NCBI GenBank assembly: GCA_963930775.1 | Contig: OZ005690.1 | Span: 4,944,225 to 5,008,224, forward strand | DNA from: Cliona cf. orientalis | Taxonomy: Eukaryota > Porifera > Demospongiae > Clionaida > Clionaidae | Direction of reading: 5' to 3' | DNA: 64,000 nucleotides | Shown here: in pieces, positions 1 to 13,200 of the stretch | Numbering within the stretch: position 1 is the stretch's first letter | Layout: each line of letters opens with the position of its first letter | Notes under the pieces: model-generated | Told to the model about the DNA's origin: nothing | Seen by the model: the letters and a program-made list of their open reading frames with translations, nothing else | Databases searched by the model: none | Translations under genes and position numbers: made by a program

Positions 1-495
1 GCTGAAGCGTTTACGGACCTGAAACTTTCAATGGCCATTGCATATCAAGGAAAGTAAAAACAAAAAAGGATGATATTACTGGCAAGAAGGCGTGGCCAAG
101 AAGCTCTATACCAAGTTCGATCAAAATCGGATGAAGTAGCTATCCGTCATGCACAACTTTACTTAAAGGATAGAAAAATGCCATGGGTTATATACATGGG
201 ATTGATTTAAGTCAAGGATCCCATGGGTTATACATGGGACTGAATTAAGTCATCTACTCCATGTGTTATACATGGGATTGTTTTAGCTAAGTCAACTTAG
301 TTTGACTTAAATTGCAGATTTATTAGATGTATACCTTAACTATTATCAGGGAAGATTTTAAGTCAACATTCATAAACTCTAAAAAGTGTATAAAACTTCA
401 AACTTGTAACTCTGACTTAAAATAATAAATATTAATGTTGCCAATAAGACGTCTTATGTAGACTTTATCTGGCCACAAGCTTATAATATGTAATA

Positions 496-612
496 GTTAT
501 ATCACGGGCGCGAGGGATCTATGCGATATATTGCACCGAAGCCCGAGGGCGCTTTGCGCCCGAGGACTGAGTGCAATATGTCGCCATAGATCCCGAGTGC
601 ACGTGATATAAC
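496..612. repeat. Near-perfect palindrome with GTTATATCAC arms
   Basis: The arm starting GTTATATCACGGGCGCGAGG is matched in reverse complement by the sequence ending GATCCCGAGTGCACGTGATATAAC. A GC-rich inner hairpin (CGAGGGCGCTTTGCGCCCGAG) sits at the centre. It would form a cruciform or a long RNA hairpin. It lies inside the long-TIR element. Confidence 0.7.
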
Positions 613-1584
613 TAATTTATATCCCGAGGAAGTGACAGTGGCCCCCGCAGTGTTTTATCTCACCGCTGATTGGTCAATGGCTCTTCTCCATGGAAACAGG
701 CCGCTCCATAGAAACAACTTCAACTTTGATAGTGACAAGACAAAGAACCATCCAACTCGAAATCACTGACTGAGCGAGGTTAGCTGTTGACTGTGAGTAG
801 CCTAGCTAGCTAGCTACGAGTGTTTTGAATAGCTATCTGTCTGTACAACTAGCCAATAATAGTCCAGCGTCAGTTCGGTCAACAATAGTGGCATCCTTTT
901 AGTTTCTCGATCGAGAGAAGCGCCGTACACTGTACCAACTAGCTAGCTAATTCTTGCACGTGGCAAGTATCAATTGAATAATTGCTAAATTGTATCCTGT
1001 GTGATATCAATTAGTGCGCGTATGCTTCCTGTACCTGTGTAAACCAGTGTGGTCTGTTGGTGTGTATGCACACAGCCAGCTGGCTGCATTCTTGACTGGT
1101 TGGTCACCTATTCCCTCCCTACACCTATATTCCTAACTGTTACCTCATTATCAAGTATACAGTACTAGTAAACCCTAAAGGAATTAATATCGCACTGTAC
1201 ACCCTAAGGGGGTTAATATCGCACACTTAGCAGTGCGATATTAAGAATAATTGTTCTAGAAAAGTATGTAAAAGGGATATAAATTATAATATACTATAGG
1301 TCCACTTGCAATTGATCATAATAATAATTATTATAATTGCCACTGAAGTAGCTAGCTATATAATTAAGTTTTATGTGACACATGAAACTATAGTTAGTAT
1401 CATTCATTAAATTTTACACTGCAAATTCTGGGGATATTTTCAGCTATACATATTAAACAGTAGATTCTATTTATATAATAATTACGTATATAATAGTTAT
1501 TAAATAGTTCGTGGCAACGAGTAATTGCTATTAATTATAAAATGCGCAGTGGCAGCAGCCGGGTTTTGGCTATTGTATGCATGG

Positions 1585-1785
1585 TTAGCGGGGTTAATTC
1601 GGCCATAGATTATAGATTCGGTAGGGTAGCTAGGTAGGGTTGGGTTTCGGCTATGGTATGGTTAGTTCGGCAGGGTAGCTAGGTGGGGTTGGGTTTCGGC
1701 TATCGTATGGTTAGCAGGGTTAGTTCGGCAGGGTAGCTAGGTAGGGTTGGGTTTTGGGTATAGTATGGTTAGCAGGGTTAGTATC
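1585..1785. repeat. Degenerate minisatellite (GGGTTAG/GGTAGCTAGG units)
   Basis: Roughly 50-bp units containing GGTTAG, CAGGGTAGCTAGGTAGGG and TTGGGTTTCGGCTAT recur about four times with small changes. Low-complexity array inside the long-TIR element; no coding potential. The GGGTTAG core recalls the telomere repeat but is not in a perfect hexamer array. Confidence 0.6.
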
Positions 1786-2407
1786 ACTGCTGTTTGGTGC
1801 ACGTACATGTATATTATAAGCGGCAGCAGTGGTGGTGTGTTTGGGTTCGGGAGCCGTGCTTTGAGATGAGTGGGTGGAGCTAATCAGCATGCACATACAC
1901 TGTAATTGTCCGCACGCTCGTCTGCTGTGCAAAACTTATAAATGCTTGGCATTAACTCACGAAGGTGACGTTATCTTTGCCATTGAGAGCATTTTAAGTC
2001 AAAGTTCAAATTAAGACGTTTTGTACGGTTTTTAGTGTTTTTGAAGGTTGACTTAAAATCTTCCCTGATAATAGTTAAGGTACAATATCGGCAATTTAAG
2101 TCAAACTAAGTTGACTTAAAACAATCCCATCGACAATAAATAATACAGCTACCTAAAAAAAGCTGCCTAGAATAAGTTCAAGAATCGATCCTAGCTATAG
2201 TGCACATTTTTTTGATCCACCATTTCTTTGTTTCTGATAACGGATAGCTCCGTATGACCATTGAACTTCAATTAAGTGGGTGTGGCCCTAAAATTTATCA
2301 TGCACTTTGCGTGCTATCATTAGTATTAGCCGCCCCAAACAAAAGTTACTTCCACCGCCTATGCTATATCGTATAAATTTTTGTAATGCCTCTTTATTTC
2401 CCAATAG

Positions 2408-4255
2408 TGGCCATACCCTATCGTGGTGGATTACTTGGAAGTGGATCAGGACCAATTCTCTATGCTTATCTAAGCTGTATTGGGAATGAGACTTTGCTGT
2501 CACAATGTAGAACTTCTCGATCTCTCAGCCTTGGAACTGCACATTATAGTGATGCTGGAGTTAGGTGTTTAAATGAAAGTAAGTCTATCCATTTCAGTCA
2601 TACAATATGATGGGCTGAAATTGTTGGCTAAAAGAAAGGTGCATGCATGGTTTAAAGAGGCGCTCATATATTTTCTATATACTTGGATCTTGACTTTCCT
2701 GTGTGGTTGAAATAAGATAGTGGTTGCCTCTCATGCTGACCACTATGCTAAGGTTCCAATATTATATTATTATAATATTAATCTAATAATATTGGTCAAA
2801 ATTCATAAAGTAATAAAATAGATCTACCCTAACCTACAATGATTTAATCAGTATGAGGTAGAGCATTGGTGCCATTGCAGCAATATAAAGTACCTTCGGC
2901 ACAGTTAGAGTGGGTGGAAATCATCTAAGGTAGACAATGTCATAATAATATTGTTATAATCTTATGGCAATTCTTCAGGTCGCTCTAACTGCTCTGATGG
3001 TGATATACGTCTAGTGAATGGTACAACAATGTTTGAAGGTCGAGTGGAGCTCTGCTATCGTGGAATGTGGGGATTGGTTTGTGACAATGCCTGGGAGAGT
3101 AAGGATGCAGCTACTGTGTGTCGACTATTAGGATTTCAACAAGAATGTATGATCATCTCTACTAGAAAATAATATAATATTAAATTTTAGCAGAGATAGT
3201 GGGCATTTTGAGTTTTTTGGGGAGAGGTGAGAGAGGGGGATGACAGTCATATTATTACACCATAACAATATGTGACCGTCCATGAGAAAACGTGCTGGAT
3301 ATCAATCTGAGATATAAGCCAAAATAGTCGCCTATGTTGATAACTTTTACTTTTTGATATCGATTGATAGAGGAATCATTCCTCTATGTGAAATTCTGCT
3401 TTGTAGCTTAAGGTAAGGCGTGGCTAGTCTGATAGTGGTGTAATAGCGACAAATTGCATTTCAAACGGCTATTTTTGATACAACGCAGGGGATAATCAAA
3501 CATTTGCTGCAGCATAGGATAGGTTAGCCTGCGGACATACTGAACACTGACTATGATCGCTGAACTAACTGGATGTTTCATGGCCGACTTGATTTTATGA
3601 AACGACTAGACATGTGAAACATGAATAATGTTGAACTACGTATTTATACCATAAATGGTAAGTATACAAACTTTGGTGTGCAATTGCACAACCAGGACTA
3701 TACATTATCCAGTGTATACTCCCTGGTGCAACGCATGTAGCAGTGTTCATTTTTTGCAATACTTTAGCCATTCGGGTGACTCCATGACTACGCGAGCTAG
3801 GGACTTCAAATTCCTAGAGTAATAATAGTTCAAAGGTTGGTGGCCTTAACTCAAAACATTTTTTCAACGCATTATGCATGGTTTTCTCCTGGACAGGCAC
3901 ATAGCTATTATTATTATTATTACTGTGTACTACATATACATGTAGTAAATAAGGGAGAATATTGCAGTATAATGGTTAGAGCTGTTATTTGTGTTTTATC
4001 GTTCCAGTAGCTTCCAAATATTGAAAATGAAAGATGACTAAGGAAGAGCACAGTTCAGTTACAATAATATATACGTTTTTGCAGGTGCAGTGGCAGTTAC
4101 TGGTTCTTATTTTGGCAGTGGAGAGGGACCATTTGTTTTGAGGAATACTTATTGCAACAAATTTACAAGACGTTTAGCTCACTGTGGTCGAACTGGTATT
4201 TATGATTACACCGCTGAATGCTCACCTGGAGATGATGCTGGAGTTATATGCAAGG
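2408..4255 (+). other. Gene A SRCR exons 1-3
   Basis: Exon 2408-2578 is a C-terminal SRCR half ([20 protein letters not shown], then DAGVRCL). Exons 2979-3146 and 4085-4255 together make one whole [24 protein letters not shown] and CRLLGF, then [17 protein letters not shown] and DDAGVICKG. Each exon starts and ends in phase 1. They match gene B exons 7-9 and gene C exons 7-9 almost residue for residue, so the earlier SRCR exons of A must lie upstream of base 1. Confidence 0.85.
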
Positions 4256-7200
4256 GTATGAGATCAACACTTGATTACCAACAAAATATTTGGCTATAAT
4301 AGAATTAAAGGGAAATGATTCCTCATTATGGAATTGATTGGCCGCCCCCTAGAAATTGGCTTTAATTAACAATATTAGTATGGGGTTACCCCTTGAGTTT
4401 ATACTTTTATTCTTCTTTTTGCCCCCTCTTGAACTTTGCTACTAACAATATGTGACCATCATAGTTGCCAACAGTCTCGATTTGAGCGGGACAATCATGA
4501 TTTTGAGGCTGTTTTCACTGTCCCGCCCGACAGACGTGACACTTTCATCAAAGGAATGTCCCGATGAAACCCAAAAGTACCACAATAACATTTGATGGAC
4601 AAGATTATCATTACAAAGTTGCAGAATAACACTCAGTTTTGACATTTTCTAGCCTGTAAAAGTCCCAAAAAAGCCAAGATCTTTCATGATCTTCAGCTCA
4701 GTGCCACTTAGGCCATACCAATTTGTTTCTCGGACAGGTATGCCATCAAAAGAGACCCGGGTGGCAGGCAAAAAAAAAAAATCTATATTATCAATGCAAA
4801 GTTCAAACAAAACCACAATACAGTGACACAAAATTAATATAAAAGCCACATGTCTGTTGACAAAGTCCCAAAACTAATTAATTTTCCATACTTTAACGAC
4901 GCTTAGCCACGCAGATAACACAGCCATTTCTCTAATCAAAGATACCTAGCTCGAGCTAGAATGAGAGATCAGCTGACAACAGCTTAGGCCGCATAATTTC
5001 GTAGGACAGCACTTGTGCGCATGCGCCATGTCGATATGCAGCGTTTATTATTGCCAATACTTGACCACACCCTTTTTTTTTTTTTTTTTTGGAATTCAGC
5101 AAAATGTGAACCGCCGGCCGGATCCGAGAAACATATATTCAAATTGGTATGGCCTTAGTCTATCAAGCTAGACCCCTTTTTCGCCCGACGACCTTTACCT
5201 ACTCTCCACACGCGAAAACGGGTCTAGCAAAGGTCAGGTTTAATCAAATTTTGTCTGGCCAATCAGATTCAGCTTTTGAAATTCATGCAAGCAATTTATG
5301 CGTGGGTGTAGAGTAGCAATTGGCAAAAACAGGCACTAGACCAGGCCTACTATGCTTTTAGTGTTTTTAGAGCTTACTTTCAAACATAGTAACATCAGAA
5401 TGGGCCATCTGCTGCTGTTCTCTTGCTTTTGAGCCAAGCGCGCACTCGTATGGCTTCACCGAATGAATTGCATTCCAACACTGACCTTTGCTAGACCTTT
5501 TTTGCGTGTGTGGAGAGTAGGTAAAGGTCGTCGGGAGAAAAAGGGGTCTAGCTTGATAGACTAAGTGCCACTTAACTGACAATTCAAATTTCGACTACAC
5601 CCATAACTTTCGTTTTATTAGAGAATTTTGAGGTGGGCGTGGGCAGTGATGTGGGTGTGGTACATATATAGAGCAGCATGTCCCGGCAAGTAAACTCAGG
5701 AGGTTGGCAACTATGGACCATCCACGAGAAAACTATGCATAATGCACTGGATATCAAAGATACAGACCAAAATAGTCGCCTGTGGTGATAACTATCGATT
5801 TTCACTTTTAGGTATAGATCGATAAGGTGATGATTTCTCTGCCTGCTTTGTAGCTTCTAGAACGCTATAGTTACTGAGTTATGGCAAAGAAGTCAGGCGA
5901 GTAGCCGCTACATAGAGCAGTGGCATCAGAAGCGGTACGGTTGCTACAGCTCAGGCCATACCAACTTTTCTGATGGTTCACCTATAGATCACGCTATCTA
6001 CAGTTGTACTAGCCTCGTTCCCAGGCCCTTTGAGGCCTCCATACGAGCATAGATATTTATGGTATGAGGCTATAGTTGTACGAGTACTAAAGTACCGTGA
6101 CGACCATTACCAGTAATAGAGTATTCATCATGTAGTCTCTATGCATGTGCACCATGTTGGCTGTTACTCTTGTTCGAGCATTTTGGCAGCCAGCTAGCTC
6201 ATTGACTTTGTAGGCTGAGTCACATATTTACCATACACGGTGAGTATACGGACTTCCGTGTGCAATGGACATACATATTGTAGCAATGTTCATTGCAATA
6301 TTTTGCAAAATTTTAGTATGGGCGATCTGGGTATAGCTATTTTGCTCAATCTCCATGACTACACGGACTAGAGACTTCAAATTTGTTGGAGCAATAGTTC
6401 AAAGGTTGTAGTTGGTAACGGTGGCCTTAACTCAAAACTTTTTCAGTACATTATGCATGGTTTTCTCATGGTATGTTTGCACTGCACCCTCTTGAGAGCA
6501 AAATCCTGAAATAAACCCGTCCTGCTTTGGTGACATGAACATGTGATGTTTGTAATATATTATCATTGAATTTCTATAATGCTGTGCATTGCTTTTAATT
6601 AGGTAGTATAATAATTATTATATTTATTAGCTTGCAGCCATGGTGAAGTGCATTCGATAGCATACAAACCTATTGAAGTGTGTATCAATGGCACTTGGGC
6701 AGGAATATGCAGCAATGCTATCAATGCCTCTGCTGTAGCCAAGGTATTATGCAAGCAGCTAACTGGAGCTGAAAAATCATGTAAGTTAATTGTTTACACC
6801 TGAAATTTGATGCAGAAGCTCAGTCTAAACCCATTGCCTGCATGTATGATTCCCCTAATTAACCCTCGGCGCATGCGCGAGGGTTACGGTAGTCGTTCTG
6901 TGTGTGTGTGTGTGTCTGTCTGTCTGTTACCACGCTAACTGCTACATACCTTGTTTGCGAGTCCAAATTGCGATATTATAAGGTTCCTTATGGCATTCCA
7001 AACTTATGATTTGTGTGGATTTCGTAGAGAATGCTTTGTTCGCTAGTTTTGGAGTCATTTGCTGATTCTAAGCTTCTTGACTTCTCTGATCTCGGCCAGC
7101 TAACTTTTCGTATAAATAGAACGCTGGGTGTGTCGCGCTATATACGGCATAGGCCTAATAGTTATATACGCATGTGCGAGGGTTACGAAGGTGGGGTCAT

Positions 7201-10200
7201 AATTATGGATCATGATGTATTAAGTTGGCAAAAAACAGATACCGGTAGCGTTGAGCTTGGTTGGCTGAGTGGACTAGGGCTGGTGCTGGAGGAAAGGTGG
7301 TCATGGGTTCGAATCCCGCTTGATCTTTGAATTCTTTTTTTTTTTTTTCTTCCACTTTTGAAAATTTTCTAAGCTTTCTTGGTGGGCTATTTTGCCGGTA
7401 CTCAAAGCGCTAAATTTTAGACACAGCCTAATTATTATACAATCATCTTTATAGCTACCTGTGTAGTATATCATTACTATAAATCTGACAGCGCCGAGGG
7501 TTTAGCACCAGTGGTGTTCATTATTTCTTGAGGGCAAATCTGCTTAATTGGGATATTAAGTGTTATGAACTAGTCTGATACCCAGGCTCCATTCTGTATA
7601 ATTTCAGTATCACTAGCTAATTAGCTTTCTTAAGGGTGTCATAGATATCCAGGATCCACTTAAATTTTGATGGTCATAATTTCATTTATGTAGTTCACAC
7701 TGAGAGTTGCTCAACTCCACTGATATATATTGATATGAAGGCTGTAGCTTTTCTCCACAACGTGTCTTGTGACAATCAATCAAGAAGCGTGGTAAATGAT
7801 TGCTCCTTCAACGTTTTTAGCCGATCAGCTTCAGAGCAGTGTTCAGTTTTGGATGTTGTGTGCTTTCCTCACTCCAATTGTACAGAAGGTGCTACTCGTC
7901 TTGCTGATGGCGAGAATTCACTTGACGGAAGAGTTGAAGTGTGTGTCAATGGATTTTGGGGAACACTTCCTGCACCAGAAACTCAATATGGTAGTGGATA
8001 TCGTTCAACAGAATTAGAAGAGGCAGAAAGAATATGCAGGCAATTTGGATTTCCATGGGAATGTGAGTTACGTGTGTATAATGAATCACTAAAGTGCAAA
8101 ACTCTCAGTGTAGAGTGTATGCATGTGTTCAATGTTATTGTTGCCATGGCAGATCTCGTATCATAAAATAACGAGTTAATGAAGTTACTGCTGGAACATT
8201 GAAAGTTGCCTAATCCAGGGTGGTGATTTAATAATGCAAATAAAATTGGCATTGTGTAGGCCTAAATGTATATTTTTGAATACATGTCGAGTTCTCTTAA
8301 TCACTACCATAGCTCCATACTTAGGACACTGCTTGACTGGAAGCATAATTACTTAATGCTTAATTTCAACAGATACTTACACAAAAACAAATTATGACAG
8401 TGCGTATGGTAGCTACAAAATTACAAAACTCACAGAAATTGTTCAATCGAGTAGCAGACAAAAGGAGTAAAGCAATCATTTTCGCGCATAATAATACCAA
8501 AATAATATTATATAACTAGCAGCCAAGTGAAATCAGTTAGCTATATATATAAAGCTCGAGTGCCAGACAGTAGCATTAGCTATAGCGTGCGCATAGCGTA
8601 GCACAGAGCGCAGACAAACTCCCCCCCCCCCCCCCCCAATATACATTTAATATGCACATACTGTATGCATACCTGGTCATATGTACCGTATATAGCCATG
8701 CAGTAGCATGATAAATAGAAGTTATGAATGTGAAACCCTCGGAAGCTTACCATCGGTAGCCATTCCAACCAAAATTAAAAACATACAAATATAATACCTA
8801 TTGTGCTCAGGTTGTTTCTTCAGCTCAAAAGATACATAATATTGGTGCAAATTTGCCAAGTTATGATTAAATGAAAACTTGACCACATCCCCAGTAGCTG
8901 CATAGTTCTAATGGTTCATATGGTAAAAGGTTGTCAAAGCCACATCTGATTTAATGCCAGTGCCTCAATCACAGAGATGGAGTCTGAGACCAACTCTTGA
9001 CCTCGACAATGACAAGTTTCATCACAGAAGACAAACTCTACAGCGCCCTATAGCTTCCGAATATCAGGTTGGTCATGGCATGGCACACAGCGTGTGTGCA
9101 ATATATAGCACAAGGCTAGCCTTATTAATTTTATCCACGGGATTACATCAGCCAAGAGAACGCGTGAAGTTTGGCCAGCAGTATTTGTCAGAGAAAGTAG
9201 CACTCAGCTTATATAATGTATTTGCTGGATAGATACGTCAGATACTCTACATATTATATATCAATTTTTCAAGTCTTAGAAAGGCTCCACGTAGGCCCTG
9301 AATTTTCATACAATTACCACATAAATTATGTCATCATTACCTAATAACCGCAGAAAAATAAATTGCTACTGGGCATATAATGAAAAACCTAGACTACATC
9401 CCTCATCTCTCATGAAAAGTATTACACCGAGGTACTATACATCGCCATAATAATTCAAACTAGGACACATCCACAAACTGCGCATGCTCCGTATACGCGT
9501 ATATTGGGGCGTGCGGCTTGAGCCGGTTAACCCGGACCTAAATTTCACCTGCCATGTTCTAGACTGAATAGGGAAATCCCCAGAGTACGAGCTCGCCAAA
9601 TAAAGTGAACCAAGAGAATTGCCATGTATCATCAACAGTCCATGATCTCTTCTACGCTAGGTTTGAATTTTGGATCCCAACAACCTTTCAATGGAGCTAA
9701 ACATTTTGAAACAGCCTTCATAGCAACATCATAAGTTTCATCATAGGTTTCATCATAATTTCATCATAGGTTCTTTTTGTTTTTGATTGGGACTCGGGAT
9801 ATAATAAGTCCATGGTATTTAGCTTTTCCACATTCTCCATAGAGAAATGACACCAAGACTACAGCAAAAAAATTTAAGTGGTATTTTCTTTTGTCAATAC
9901 AGTGGAGTAGGAAACAATCGCATATTGCAGGGGCCACCAGTACAAATTGTGGGTGCAGCTTTGATTACTGAATTTTGTGGCCATAATTATTCTTTTGTGG
10001 AGGTCGCATTTTAGTAATTTAAACCAGACTAATTTGGAAGAATACATACACAAGTGTTATATATTAAGTCTGATTATTGGGGGGGAGGGGGGAGGTGGGT
10101 CAATGGCCCCTCTGGCCTCTCCCCCCCCCCCCCCCCCTCCCGTTCCTACTCCACTGCATTAACTTCACTTCAGAATGACCTATGAAGGTGAAACTTGCAC

Positions 10201-13200
10201 CAAACCTCTAATAAAGGATTTTTAAGTAGTGAATAATTAGTAATGTCACATATATAAACTGTATGGCTTCATAGGTTATCTACCCTTTCATACAACATAT
10301 GTACATTCAACTCTTGGCATAAATAGCATTCATAGAGCTATTTTAACAACCACAACTAGCCATAGTTATATGTGCATGGATGGACCACTGCAGGGCTTGG
10401 TTTTCAGTGGAAAGTCCCCAAGTACGGAAATTACAGTTGCATGCCGCATGAATGAATAATATTATTAAGATTCATTTCTTGCATTCTGTTGAATATTACT
10501 ATTATATTGTAGTACCCTTACTGAGTGGTAACATGATGCTGATTAATATGTGGAACCAGGGAGATGCATGGTATGTGGTGCGTGTTTATTAGAATAAGAT
10601 TTGTATGCATAATAATGTAGCTAAAATACAAGTATACCAAAGGTGGATGAATTATTAGATATAGCCTAGGCTCTAGCTAGCTAAATCTTCTTTTGAACAT
10701 GCTCAAATAGTGATTCAAATACACCTACTCTTATTCTTATTCTTAAGGGATCTTCAGATTGTTTACGGCTGAATTGGGTAATGGTTGGCTGTGATAAATA
10801 CCCACTAACTATGGCGATCAAAACTTGCCCTACGATTCCACCACCACACTCTTCTATTATGTTTCTGGATTTATTAATTGCAGTAGTACTGCTGTGAGTG
10901 GATTGACTTACCATATAGCGGGAAATTTTCTATGGAGAAAACTTTCGTGGATCGGTAGGAAAGGAGCATTTCGCGGAGAAAACTTTCACGGAATGTTAAA
11001 ATTGGTTGCATAATGGGTGTGGCATGCCTAAAATTTCGTGGAGAAAACTTTCGCGGGTGGTTAAAAAATCGCGAAATTGTTTCTCCCTCGAAAGTTTCCC
11101 GCTATACGGTAATTTGCTCTCTTAAGATAACACCTGCCTGTGATACGGGTAAATACGTGTTGGTTATAGCTAATTTTGCTATTCTTTAGCTCATATAGTG
11201 ATACATACATGCATTTTGGACAAGAATAATCAAATCAGCACCTTTGATTTGCCCAGAATTAGCCAAATGAGCCCAGCGTACCTTACACTCTCGCGGAAAT
11301 TCAGATGGTCGTATGGATGGGTGCCGCAAACACAAAAAATTTCTTGAATGTTATTCCCATACGTTTTGTATGGCATTTCGCAGAATGAAATTTTGCCATA
11401 ACGATTGCCTATCATCACGCTTTTAATGCAAGGTCTTGGAGGAACTAATGCTTCATGATTCAATCTGAGATTCTCTAGTATCCTTATTTAGAGGTTGGAA
11501 ATCACTACCATCAGCAAATGACACCAAAACTGAAGAAAGGAAGGTTTTCAGCAGATTCCACATAATATGTATACATTCCTATTACGTCTCCCAATTTGAA
11601 AATGAACATTATGCAAATTAAGATCAATCAAAATCCTTCCACTGCCTGAATTTAACAAGTACTATTTGAATATTGCAGAGATCATATTGAGTTTTCATGC
11701 AATCGTTGAACTGGATGGTAAAGCATCATATTCGACTATTGGCATAGTATTATTAGCACCATAGCTATATTCTTGGTGCTCATAATAATCTTATGCAAAT
11801 TATAATTGTTAACAATTTTGTAAATTAATTGCAGGGGCTATACCGTTGACAATTTCAGGCAATTACCCTCATATTATGCTATACCATGGTGAAAACCATC
11901 AGTATAGACCTAGTTGTTCCCGAGGGAATGCATTTGGTGTCTTATGCCAGGGAGACACATCCAAGCCAAAAGAATGTAAGCACCTTGATGTTCGTCTCGT
12001 CAATGGAAGCAGGAAGACAGAAGGAAGACTCGAATTCTGTGCCTATGGTTACTGGTCTAACCTTTGCAAAGACAAGTCACTACCTAGTTTTTCATTTAAG
12101 ATCGGTAATGCCTGGCCTTCGAAAGCTCCAGAATTAATTTGTCGTAAACTTGGATTTCCAACTGAAGGTAGCTTGTTTCCACAATTCTAATTAACTTTTA
12201 TTACACAATAACCACTAAATTCCTGCAGTGATGCTGTACATATCTAACGGAGCTCCATTTGGATCAAGCCCTTTGTTGCTTCCTAGTGTTGGTATTCATT
12301 GCCATGACTTTGCTTATGGTTCTATATATGACTTCGATAGGATCCAGGATATAAGTGACTGCCAGATTATTAACCAGTCCAGTTTTTGTCCTGTTAGAGA
12401 CAGACTTGGAATCTCATGTGGAGGTACTGACACACACTATCTTGTTCGTCATACCATAATATTATTATGCATGGGTCTAAGAATATCATAGTTGAGACTT
12501 AGTAGGGTATAATGCACCTTAGACAATTATAGCTCTGTAGAGCACATACTCCACATACTGTATCTGTATCCTGCAGTGTATCTGTTTGCGCACGGAGGGG
12601 AGGCATGAGCCGACAATTCATGAGGGTAGGGTTGATAGGTATGGCCAATAAAAATACAGTGTTTTGACACTCGTGGGCCTTACCAAATGGTTAGAAGTAT
12701 GATGAAGGAATGCATTTGTTGTGCTTACAAGTGGCACTCACTCAGATGCTCAAGATCTGGAAATTTTTATGGTAACGACACACACAACTGATTGCTTTAC
12801 CCCTTGTTCCCTTTGTGTCATGCAGAAAGAGAGCAGTACAAAATATCGATTGAAGTTTATCCTGCTCAGGAAAGCTACGATATTGGAACCCAAATAACTC
12901 TCAGATGTATTCTACCACCCTCACTTCAGAGTTCTCCTTTCATAACAATTGACTGGAAGACGACTGTTCCTAATGTGCTACCTTATGTTGGGCCTGACAG
13001 ATCTAACATATCGTTTGTAGTACCTGCCCATCATCCAATGTCGGCTAATTATTACTGCTCTATACAAGGAATGGATTATCCTCCGACTGAAGTAGCTAGA
13101 CAAAGAATTACCATCAAGATTAAAGGTAGCTACAATAAGAGCAATAGCTAAGTGGAAATTTTCACTAGGAGAACATTTTTGCCAATTTCTCTTCCTACTG

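Larger units (their letters stand above)
272..2130. mobile_element. Long-TIR element upstream of gene A exons (non-autonomous)
   Basis: The first ~150 bases (272-420) are repeated in reverse complement at about 1995-2130. Both arms carry AAGTCAACTTAGTTTGACTT-type sequence and a shared block reading CTATTATCAGGGAAGATTTT. The interior has no convincing ORF. It holds a 117-bp palindrome (496-612) and a GGTTAGCAGGGTTAG-rich tandem array (about 1585-1785). Best read as a non-autonomous inverted-repeat transposon in the intron, or gap, before the first visible exon of gene A. Superfamily not identified. Bases 1-271 hold no gene I can support; they include short direct repeats of CCATGGGTTATACATGG type next to the left arm. 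Confidence 0.6.
8063..11834. other. Gene A intron 5, repeat-filled, no gene
   Basis: A 3.8-kb intron with no supported coding sequence. Bases 8380-8650 match gene B intron bases 33986-34250 in the same orientation. Bases about 8960-9330 match 33480-33860 in the opposite orientation. A GGGG/CCCC-rich hairpin lies at about 10080-10140 and a small TIR element at 10910-11110. Open frames here are short and show no family resemblance. Confidence 0.6.

Noticed and set aside
1720..1932. Possible telomeric repeat (GGTTAGCAGGGTTAG)
   Set aside because: Units are ~50 bp and degenerate, not a run of TTAGGG hexamers, and lie inside a transposon.
6638..6660. Alternative acceptor CTTGCAG| for gene A exon 4
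   Set aside because: It leads to an immediate in-frame stop; the upstream TTATTAG acceptor at 6630 keeps the frame and matches genes B and C.
6887..7347. Functional tRNA gene at the A/B-box segment
   Set aside because: B box and A box are good, but the 7-bp acceptor stem does not form and the T stem is imperfect.
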